Origin: Pisaster brevispinus
Taxonomy: Eukaryota; Echinodermata; Asteroidea; Forcipulatida; Asteriidae
Direction of reading: 5' to 3'
Assembly: GCA_023634235.1 (NCBI GenBank)
Contig: JAMKCF010000018.1
Coordinates: 12,164,768 to 12,228,767, forward strand
DNA: 64,000 nt
The notes under the pieces are model-generated. The model made no database searches and had not been told where the DNA came from. It was given only the letters and a program-made list of their open reading frames with translations. Position 1 is the first letter of the stretch. Each line of letters opens with the position of its first letter. Shown one piece after another: positions 12,101 through 24,100 of this stretch. The position numbers and the translations under genes are program-made.

Positions 12101-15100
12101 AATGGCTCCCCATCAAACTTGCTGTCTCAAAACGCTGCATATAATTAAGAGAGTGTAACACCAACCTTGACATTGCATAGAACTCAGCAATTGTAACACC
12201 AAACTTGAAATTGCATAGAATTCAGCAATTGTAACACCAACCTTGACATTGCATAGAACTCAGCGATTGTAACACCAACCTTGACATTGCATAGAACTCA
12301 GCGATTGTAACACCAACCTTGACATTGCATAGAACTCAGCAATTATAACATCAACCTTCACATTGCATAGAACTCAGCAATTGTAACATCAACCTTGACA
12401 TTGCATAGAACTCAGCAATTGTAACACCAACCTTGACATTGCATAGAACTCAGCGATTGTAACACCAACCTTGACATTGCATAGAACTCAGCAATTGTAA
12501 CACCAAACTTGACATTGCATAGAACTCAGCAATTGTAACACCAACCTTGACATTGCATAGAACTCAGCAATTGTAACATCAACCTTGACATTGCATAGAA
12601 CTCAGCAATTGTAACACCAACCTTGACATTGCATAGAACTCAGCGATTGTAACACCAAACTTGACATTGCATAGAACTCAGCAATTGTAACACCAACCTT
12701 CACATTGCATAGAACTCAGCAATTGTAACATCAACCTTGACATTGCCTGCAAGCCTTGCTAGAGCCCTCATAGACTATTAATGCCACTGCAACATGCATT
12801 TAGCACAGGAAAATCCACACAACAGTGTCAAAACAGGTATTAAAAATGGCTGACTGGACAGAGTGAAAGCATGAAGCTCCGCGTGCGGTTCCTTGCCTCA
12901 TACATACTTGAATATAAATAATGAAAACTAGCAACTTGGACAGCCTGATTGCTATGGGAAGAGTGCGCCACCAGGCTAATCTCCTCAAGGACTGCTGGGA
13001 GATCAAAACCCATGGGATCAGCGCTGACGCTTTGGTAATACAAACTATGCGTGCGCCACAGAATCGTACCAAATTTGACTGAAAAGATCATTGTTGAAAA
13101 GGCCTATTTTTATTTTTGTTTTGTTGTTGTATGTGACACTTTTTTTGATAAGCATTCAGATAACCTACATGTAAAAACTACACGGGTATGAAATTATTGG
13201 TTTTGTGGTAAACAGGTCACAAATATGATTGGTGATTACTATACTTGCCTGTTCTATGACTCAGTGTGTTCCAACACAGCTAAGATACCACAAACTTGGG
13301 CTGGGTGCAGCACTTTTATGTATTTCAAATACAAGGGTACAGTTATCTGTACTTCAGTACATGTTCTTGTATGTCTCAAAAAAGCACTGCTGTTTGAGTG
13401 TCACTACATGTACAATGAAATGCCATACCAAGAACCATGACATCATGTCTATCATGGTGTTCATCTCGATGAAGTTCATGTCTCTTACTTATCTGTTATT
13501 AATAATATATTGTATTTGTATAGCGCCTACTGCAGGCCAGCCTCTAAGCGCTTAACATTCAGTATTTCCTGCAAGGTATTTTGGGGCTACGTTTTGAAGT
13601 ATGAGACCTACTCCTTTACATAGCACCTTGTAATGGTTTACAAGGTGCTGTGGCGCAATATGCAGCCGATCAAACCAGGAACACCGGGGCGGACCCCTTC
13701 TCTTTTCGATAAGTGCACTGGGTTCTTTTCGTGCGTTACACAACACACGGGACCAACGGCTTTACGTCCCATCCGAAGGACGAAGCAATCATGGTTAAGT
13801 GTCTTGCTTAAGGACACAGGTGTCACGACCGGGGCTCGAACCCACACTCTGCTGATCAGAAACACCAGAGCTTGAGTCCAGTGATCTTATCCACTCGGCC
13901 ACGACACGCCACATGGTTAGGCATGCAATTATATTCCTAAAATCATTTATTGGTGTATGTAATTTACACCAAATACTATAACCGTTGCCATTGGGAAACC
14001 CACCTTAAGCATGAAACATTGGAGAAAAATGTTTTGATGGATTGACTAGAGTTAACATGATAGTGCACAGAGAATACAAGACTTCTGAACTTACCTGTGA
14101 GACACACAATTCTGCATCCATTGCGACCATCTTGACTCTATATCCATTGAATTACTTTGGGTGTCTTGATTTCCACTGTGGACAATTTCACTGTGAGAAG
14201 TCTTGACCTTGCTAGGTTGTATATGGATCTGACTATCAAGATTAGTACTGCTCACCAATTCATGATGTTTAAAACCTCTATTGCTAGAAATGTTTTCTAT
14301 CTGAGTTGCATCACTCAATGTTTGAGAATGTTTTAAATCAGTGTTACAAAAAGGGTTCAAAGATACAGTTACATCATACTGGCTGGATGGTGTTGCTGTT
14401 TGAAGATGACTGGATTTATTTAATACAGAATCTCCAGTAGAAAGTTCAGACTGCTTAGCTACAGTTGGTTCTATCTTCTGTTGTGGATAGATATCAGAGG
14501 GTTCACGCTGCTTAGCTAGATTTGGTTCTATCCTCTGTTGTGGATAGTAATCAGTCAGTTCAGGCTGCTTAGCTACATTTGGTTCTATCATCTGTTGTGG
14601 ATAGGTATCAGTCAGTACAGGCTGCTTAGCTAGATTTGGTTCTATCCTCTGTTGTGGATAGTAATCAGTCGGTTTAACCTGCTTAGTAACATTTGGTTCT
14701 ATCCTCTGTTGTGAATAGGTATCAGTTGGTTCACGCTGCTTAGCTACATTCGGTTCTTTCCTCTGTTGTGGATAGATATCAGAGGGTTCACGCTGCTTAG
14801 CTAGATTTGGTTCTATCCTCTGTTGTGGATAGTAATCAGTCAGTTCAGGCTGCTTAGCTACATTTGGTTCTATCATCTGTTGTGGATAGGTATCAGTCAG
14901 TACAGGCTGCTTAGCTAGATTTGGTTCTATCCTCTGTTGTGGATAGTAATCAGTCGGTTTAACCTGCTTAGTAACATTTGGTTCTATCATCTGTTGTGAA
15001 TAGGTATCAGTTGGTTCACGCTGCTTAGCTACATTTGGTTCTATCCTCTGTTGTTGATAGTTATTAGTTGGTTCAGGCTGGTTAGACACAGTGCATTCCT

Positions 15101-18100
15101 CTTTTTGCTGTATTGACTGAAGTAATAACTGCTTGTCATCTGGTTGCTTATTGCTTGATACCCCTGAAAGGCTTTCATTTGATATCTTCTTTGGCATCAA
15201 TAATCTTGAATCTTCTGAAGAACCTGTAGTACTGTGTTCCTTCTGCAAAATGCTATCATTACCGGTCACTATGTGATGTTCCTGAATGCTAGTATGTGAA
15301 GTGGGTGACTGCTCCACTATAGTTTGTTTTGATGTTATGAATACTTCCTGTAATGGGGGATGGGTTTTGTTATCAACCATTGTACTGGTAGGCACAGCAA
15401 GGACTTCATTTGTAATATAAGCTTTCTCCTTTTGAATTTTAGATAAAATTTCTTGAGTTCTGTCATGTAGAAATTGTTGATGTCTGCTATCTTCCTCTTT
15501 TTGCTTCTGTTCTTCCTTTAGCTTCTGCTCTTCCAGCAGTACCCGCCTTTTCTGTTCTTGCTCACGTTTATCTTTGTCTAATCTTTCTTTCCTGTCTCTT
15601 TCTTCTTCTTGTAGTTTTTCTATTTTTCTCCTGTGTCAACAAAAAGCTTTATTGAATGTGTGTTACATGATGTGACAAGGGTTTGACTTGAATGATAATG
15701 ATATTACACAAAGCATCTATAATATATATATTTTTTAAATGGTTTCCCCGCCACTGATCACTTTTTAATGACTTACAGGCTTTTCTAATGTCACCCTGCA
15801 AGGCCCTGTAAGTTAAGTACTTCTCAACAATGTGAAGTATTCAGACATCCAAGTCAAGTTGATATCAAGGCTGATGTTTTGGTTGTCTTCACTTTAAATG
15901 TAATTTTATTATGTCTGAGAAATGCCTGAAAGCTCTTCTTCTCATCTATTGGTATGGGCGTCACATTGTGGACCTTAATATGCAGTGACAAAATAACGCT
16001 AACCATGTATTATAATTTTACTTTAGTGTGGTGGATGTTGACTGAGCATCAAACTTTACTGTTAGTGTGGCGAGTTTAAACTGATAACTTAGTATTAAGC
16101 TTAAACCATGTATACTGTAAACTAACCTTTCATCCTGTTTTTGTTTCTTTTCAGCCTTTTCTTTTTTCTTCTTCTGTTCTTCAGCTTTTCTCAATGATAT
16201 GATTTCCATCTGCCTATTTTGAAGCTTTCGCTGTAGCCTTTCTTCTCTTAAACGATTCAGCCGGAACCGATACTTCATTCTCACTCTACAGATAATGATA
16301 AAAATCATCAACTTAGATTTGTTTTAATAAGTAAGAAAACATCAATGCACGTAATCTTGGTTCACAGGCTGCTTGGCCTCACTGGTTAGGCAATCTGAAT
16401 AAAATTCATCAAATATGGTAAATTGCCTCATAGCTTGGTTAGGGAGCTACATGTACATGTAGAACTTTTAGAGTTAGGGGTGGATGAGTTTCCATGTGTA
16501 GTTTGTGTTTGTTGTGAACAAATGTTAAAATGTCAAGGATCAATATGAGTTATACTTGTATAAAACGTATATAATGCATTTCATCTGCATTATCGCAGTA
16601 TATAATCACTTGATAAAATCTGACTTTTCCATTTCACGAGGCCTAAAGTCCAGATTTCATCTTGTGATTATATTCTGCAACAATACACTCATATGTGTCA
16701 CACCCCCCAAAATTGAGCCATTTGGGTATGACTTGAGCTAGTCTAATTCCCATCATTAAGACAGTGTTGGGTCATTATGACTAATGCCTTTCTCCCTAAG
16801 CAGGAACAAACAAGGATAACTCATATTTCCTTGTCTTAACTGGTTCTTGAAGTTTCTCCTTTGTGGATTGTGTGGGTGGTTTCTTAAAGTTGGAAGAATG
16901 GGTATAAGATTGGGTCTATTGGCAATCAGCTAGGCATTCTGACTTGAGCTGTCTTACAGCTAATACGGTGCAGTTGCTGTTAGAATCGCCACTGTTGATG
17001 TGCCAAGACCAAACAACTCTTTTATTTCAACCATAGGAGAGTTGATATATTCTATCTTTCTAAGAGGAACCTAAGTACAGTAGTAATATTCAGGGGTTAT
17101 TCATTGTTGATTTATATTAGTTATAGTGCTTATAACATTTGCTTTCCTACTGAATGGATTGAGTCAAAAAGTTGCATTTATCATATTATTAGTTTTCACA
17201 GCTAATGAAGATTTAATGTGATCATGAGTTTACGACATCCAGTTCTTCTCTAGTATTTTGATGATAATCAGTTTATATAAATTTTACCTTGTTGCTTGAG
17301 GAAAGGACTGGTTGAGAAAGTATTTTAGGGTTTATAGTTTAAGATGAGTTTAACTTTGATCCTGAGAGTTTTGAATGATAATTTATGGTTTCACATCATG
17401 AATTTATTTGCAAGAGATTGATGTCAATTCTAGCCAAGTTTTAGTGAGTTTCTTAAATTGATTGTTTTGATATTTAGTCACATTTATTGGATTTACTTTT
17501 GTTTAGTTTTAGAATTATAGATCATAACTACAGCCGATATAGATATGCTTATATATTTTCGTTATCATTGTAACATGCTAAATTTAGATTGGTCATACAG
17601 TATGATTATTTTATTTGTGAGAAATATGGAATTTAATATTGCTCAGACATTTCTTTGCTAAGTTTTGTTGAGAATACTAAACATAAGTTCACCTTGATAG
17701 ACTTTCTTATGGAATTTCCATATTTTATTCAGTGATTATTGTTTGGGAAATGATTTCATAAGGTTCAGTTAATATTCTACTTCATTTTCATGTTGTTGAT
17801 TGAAGTTAGTTCTTTTGAGAGTTATTGACTTGTTAACAATTACTTTGTTCTTAGTCATAGTATAGAGTTTCATTCATGGTCATTTGGTCAGAGTGTACAT
17901 ACACTGTACGTGAATGGTTACTAAGGCAACACTGAGCACTGCAATAGTGAAGTTTCTTGGAATATGTTAATGACATCCTTTGGTCAGTGGTAGAACCTGT
18001 CCCTAGTGCATGTAATGATAGTGTCTTCAAGGTTGTTTTTACTATGGGTGTAGTGGACATTCACAATGAGCTCTTTGAATGCATTGAACTTTATTGTTCT

Positions 18101-21100
18101 TTTGTTTTTCTTTATTTTGCATTTTCTAAGTTGATAGGGTTTTGTTCAATTTGGTTGGATTATGATTGATGGTTTTATTAGAGGTTAGTTAGTTTATTTA
18201 GTTTATTTATTGTTCACGACTTTATTTAATATTTTAAGCTTGTTTGTTATTTAATGCATTCTGACTTGAGCTGTCTTACAGCTAAGACGGTGCAGTTGCC
18301 ATTAGAATCGCCATTGTTGATGTGTTAAGACCATAGGTTGTTTTGCTGGTAACTACTTTGGGTTAATGTAGTTTCGCAACTGTGGGTTGAAGACGAGTTG
18401 CTGACCGTTGATGTAGATGAGGTGTTTGGACATCATCAATAGTTTCTATCTTCGTAGTTTCTTCATTTCATCGTGTACATGTACCTGTTTGTCTACAATT
18501 TCTTCTAGTCTTCAATTCTTCAATGTGTCTTCTTGAATCTGAGCTATTGAACTTTTCCTGATGCTTTCTGGATTTGTTTCGTCGGTTCATCAGGTTTTCT
18601 TCATTTGAACTTTTCGTTGATATCGCGTGGATCGGAGTCGCATCGCGAACGTTCGGTGGATTTCATCTATTCACTTACCAAGAGTCTTCATACTGCTAAG
18701 ATTATTTACCTTTTATTATTTTCATTGTATTAAATCTTTGTCTATGTGAAATCTTATATTTTATTTGAATTGGATTTGTGCTATTTACTTCTTCTTGATT
18801 GCATCTTAATTTGTTGTTTGCCGATACTATTTGGAGAATTGGTTTTGGTGAAATATATTAAGATCGGACTGTCATTTATCGACCTCATATTTGTTATTGA
18901 ATCATATTTATTTTATTTTGTCGTACCCTTGAACCGGTTATACATTACGGGATCCTATCTTCTAGGTAATACCCGTGACATATGCATCCAATATTTGTTT
19001 ATTAGTTTGTAAGTTGAGATTAAAGTTATCCATATTTTTTGCCTTACAGCAATGTGTGATTAGTACAGTATACTAGAGTTGTCCAAGTCCTGCAGGGGAA
19101 AAGATGTACAGGTTACTTCGGATTGAATCCCAAGACCCAGGGGTTTCCCTTAACTTTATTTTTCTTATCCCCTAATTTCTGCCCTTAATAGTCCCTTTTT
19201 CATCAACAACCATTTTCATGGATTTTTGATTTGAGAATCAGTTTTATAGAACTTCTTCTGCAATGAAGTCTTCATGTTAATGATCGATCGACGACGCACA
19301 TTCAGACATTGAGAAAAAAATCAATGAACTTTGCCCTGCAATGCCCTCTATTGGCAAAAGTTGTCGGCTTGAATAGCCTTAACCCAACGCTGTGTATAGT
19401 ACAGAATCCGCAGGCATATGCCTAATTGTGCAGCATTTCTTTACTCGACTCGTGAACGTGTACAGAGTTTGAGGCTAGCCAAGCTTTCTTATGAATATGG
19501 TAACTTTTAACGGGCCAATCACAGCGTGCAGAATGTTGGTTAGGGTGGACTTTGGACCTGCTGTTGTACTGTACAATACACCATGTGTTGTGTGTGCGTG
19601 TGTGCGTAGACTACCGGCGGGCGAGCGAATGTTGTGGGTCTTGTGGATACTCACTACCATTACCATGTGGTTATGTGCGTGCGTGTTTTACTTATGAACA
19701 ATCGCGATCGCAATCGCAGCCACATTAAATCTAGCAAATATAAAGACTTGCCAAACCATTTTACGAACTTAAAAATAATCTCTCTTTGGGATTTTACCAC
19801 TGTACCCCTTTTTTTGTACCTGTACATTTTTTGACTCGCCAGGCGGGCTAGTAAAGGAAGGGTTTTGACTAGCCCGCTGCTGTTTTCACTCGCATTTAGC
19901 GACCGGGCGACCGCTAATTTCAAACCCTGCCAAGACCCCTGCATTCTAGAGCAGATTATCTTAACCACTAGACATTACACTATCAATGTCAAGGTTGAAA
20001 TAATAATACATTTTTACAAATTGGACAATAATAATTATAAACTGATTTGTAAATCAAATAACATTATTTTTAAAACAGTGGATTGAAGCACCTTTAAAAA
20101 AAATAAAGAAACCACTTCAATGTTTTTAGTTTACAAAACCACTTAAGTCTTTTATTGAAAGTTCTCTTTAACTTTATGCTCAAGGTAACAATGTCTGCTT
20201 ACCTGTAAGAACGGAATGCAGCTTGTATCTTTATAGTAGCATGTAATCTCTGTAATTGTTTGCGTTGTCTTTCTGTAGCAAGATGTTGCTCAAACCCTAC
20301 TCTCTCCTCCTCTGTCTTACGAGCAAATTCCTCAATGTCAGCCTGATAAACAAAGATGGAACTTGACTTCACGTAGTTGAAGGGTTTGCAATAAAAGTTA
20401 GTAATGTAGACAAAACTACTCTTAACCACATCAAATGACTTCAGTGCTGTATCTCACAGTCCCCAAAAGTTAAAGCATCTTTCACTTTGTCAATCATCTC
20501 TCAGCACTCAAAGAAGTACACTATACTTACAATAACTGAGATGCATTGCATCCTTGGGAATTAATATTAGTCTAAATCTGTATAACGCTTGTTCATTTTC
20601 AACCTTACTTTTCATAGTTATAAGTGATTTGTTAAATATGGTTCAATTTGCAAGTGACCGCTATCACTAAAATAAACCCTAAAGTAAAGTATAGCAACAG
20701 TAAAACTTCTCAAGACTTTTATCCACCCAAGCTTTTTTCTTTTCTGTAAGATTTGTGTAAATTGGTACACTTCGGATAATCGCATCAAAATCCTGAATGA
20801 AATTATGAATTTTACAGAAAATGCATGGTTTATAAGTTAGAGGGCACTTTCTTACCTGTTGTTTCTCAAGATTTTCTTGGGTTTTCTTGACCTCTAACAG
20901 CAGCTCTTGATCTGCTCTGGCATTATTAATCTTAAAGACAAAAAAAACCACTTAATGCATAATAAATGTTTATATAATTATTTGATACATGGTATAACAG
21001 TATGCTTTATTGAAAATCACACATCAAGCATAAGCGTGTTCCCAAAAATAAAATAAAAACCATACAAATCTGCACTTTCAAAGATCAGTTTTGAAAAGAA

Positions 21101-24100
21101 AGGGTGTGAAGCCTTTTAACTTTGGTGCATTCTGATTCTTTGTGTTCATCTTTAGAGCTGAAGTTTAAACTGTTTGTGTTTTTCTCTTTCTTGTTGCTCT
21201 CTTTTTTAACAAACCCCATTGAAGTGAAAATAATAGAAGCTTGCAAACGAGCATGGCAGAGCCTACCACAGCGTGGAATATGGAGCCCACTTCCTAAGGA
21301 AATTTACAAGTTACAAAATTTGTGGTGCACTCTCAGCCTTTTTTTTGGCAGTAGATCAAAAAGTATCAAGTACTTTCACCACTTTCTTCTAATATTTTTT
21401 TCTCTGTCTATTTTAAATTTGCCTTTACTAGAAAATTTTTCCCCAAACCATGAGGGAAATTATGGAAGATGTTCCGAAGGCCCATTTACCCTCCCCCCCC
21501 CCCCCCGATTTACCCATGTGTAATTGAAGTACATGTTCATTGTACCATTTTACTAAACTTACAGGTTTGACACATTTTAATAACAAATGTCCTTGTTGGA
21601 TTATAGTATCAAACACATTAATATTTTCAATGAAAAGATGTTTAATTCCATGTTCCTTAAATGTATTTTGGAAGTTTCCAAATACTAAACGAAACAAAAA
21701 CCCGAAATCATCATTCTAGTGAAGCATAATTGTGTGTTACAAGTGAAATTCCAATCTAACTTCACTTTAGTCTGTTCAGTTTTAGATTCTCCAACCTAAG
21801 CATAATCAGTGCATTTTACCAGTCTGTTCAGTTTTAAAATTCTCCAACCTAAGCATAATCTTTGCATTTTACCAGTCTGTTCAGTTTTAGATTCTCCAAC
21901 CTAAGCATAATCTGTGCATTTTACCAGTCTGTTCAGTTTTAGATTCTCCAACCTAAGCATAATCTGTGCATTTTACCAGTCTGTTCAGTTTTAAAATTCT
22001 CCAACCTAAGTATATCTGTGCATTTTACCAATCCGTTCAGTTTTAGATTCTCCAACCTAAGCATAATCTGTGCATTTTACCAGTCTGTTCAGTTTTAAAA
22101 TTCTCCAACCTAAGCATAATCTGTGCATTTTACCAATCCGTTCAGTTTTAGATTCTCCAACCTAAGCATAATCTGTGCATTTTACCAGTGTTCAGTTTTA
22201 AAATTCTCCAACCTAAGCATAATCTGTGCATTTTACCAATCCCTTCAGTTTTAGATTCTCCAACCTAAGCATAATCTGTGCATTTTACCAGTCTGTTCAG
22301 TTTTAGATTCTCCAACCTAAGCATAATCTGTGCATTTTACCAGTCCGTTCAGTTTTAGATTCTCCAACCTAAGCATAATCTGTGCATTTTACCTGTCCGT
22401 TCAGTTTTAGATTCTCCAACCTAAGCATAATCTGTGCATTTTACCAGTCTGTTCAGTTTTAGATTCTCCAACCTAAGCATAATCTTTGCATTTTACCAGT
22501 CTGTTCAGTTTTAGATTCTCCAACCTAAGCATAATCTGTGCATTTCACCAGTCTGTTCAGTTTTTTAAATTCTCCAACCTAAGCATAATCTTTGCATTTT
22601 ACCAGTCTGTTCAGTTTTAGATTCTCCAACCTAAGCATAATCTGTGCATTTTACCAGTCTGTTCAGTTTTAGATTCTCCAACCTAAGCATAATCTGTGCC
22701 TTTTACCAGTCTGTTCAGTTTTAGATTCTCCAACCTAAGCATAATCTGTGCATTTTACCTGTCCGTTCAGTTTTAGATTCTCCAACCTAAGCATAATCTG
22801 TGCATTTTACCAGTCTGTTCAGTTTTAGATTCTCCAACCTAAGCATAATCTTTGCATTTTACCAGTCTGTTCAGTTTTAGATTCTCCAACCTAAGCATAA
22901 TCTGTGCATTTTACCAGTCTGTTCAGTTTTAGATTCTCCAACCTAAGCATAATCTTTACATTTTACCTGTCTGTTCAGTTTTAGATTCTCCAACCTAAGC
23001 ATAATCTGTGCATTTTACCAGTCTGTTCAGTTTTAGATTCTCCAACCTAAGCATAATCTGTGCCTTTTACCAGTCTGTTCAGTTTTAGATTCTCCAACCT
23101 AAGCATAATCTGTGCATTTTACCAATCTGTTCAGTTTTAGATTCTCCAACCTAAGCATAATCTGTGCATTTTACCAGTCTGTTCAGTTTTAGATTCTCCA
23201 ACCTAAGCATAATCTTTGCATTTTACCTGTCTGTTCAGTTCCATTTCATGAAGTTCTGCTTTGTGTTGCTTTTGCTTTTTTTCTCTGCTCTGGTTCTTTG
23301 CTTTACTTCTTATTTCATCTTGTTGAATCTTTTCTTCAATTTCTCTATTCACATCAAGATCACGTTGTTTGAGTTTATTATGTAATTGCTGTAGTTGTAA
23401 CAAGGCTTCTTGCTCTAATTGAGCAGCTCTTCTTTTCTCTATAGGATCAAAATCTGAAAAATAAGAATTGATTAGAAAAGATTATAATTTCAATTACATC
23501 ATGCTACATTCCAACCTCCCTGACTGCAAAATTGATACCTGTAGGTTGTCATGGCTGAGCGGTTTAGAGTATCGAATTCAAGTTCTGATGGTTAATTCTT
23601 CGGGGTGTGGGTTTGAATCCCGGTCAAGACACTTGTGTCCTTAAGCAAGATGCTTTACTATAATTGCTTCTCTTCACCCAGAGGTATAAATGGGTACCTG
23701 CGAGGGTAGAGGTTGATATTGTGTTTGAAAAAGCTTTCGGAGAGCCACGGCAGCACGAGGCTGTATACTCCCCAGGTAGCTAAGAAGATTAAAGGAATGC
23801 TATTGGCCCAATGACCAGAGCATTGATGTAAAGCAATTGATACGTTATTGCAAGATGCGCTATTAGTAGGCCAGCCAAAGTGTGAAATTACACTTTGGAC
23901 GGCATAGTTTGTTAATGGCTGGCATCCATGCTAGATGTATGGATCATGGGCTCAGGAAGACGATTAGGGTAGATGCCAAGCTTGATTTTGAATTTTAAGG
24001 TCATTTTGAGGTCATTTTGAGGTCAAAAGGTCAAAAATCAAAATTTTCAAAATTTATATAATTTCTAATCCCATTTAATAGATCTATCCAAAAAACATAG

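Noticed and set aside
12800..13091. Overlapping minus-strand frames of 83-90 codons
   Set aside because: Two overlapping frames with no domain, located in an intron of LRRIQ1 and not joinable in phase to neighbouring exons.
16933..18337. LTR retrotransposon
   Set aside because: The direct repeat is only about 80 bp, no gag-pol coding text lies between the copies, and no primer-binding site or polypurine tract could be placed with confidence.
18746..19012. Hydrophobic 88-codon open frame, possible membrane protein
   Set aside because: The region is T-rich, which by itself produces Leu/Phe/Ile-rich frames. No homology, splice sites or conserved pattern seen.
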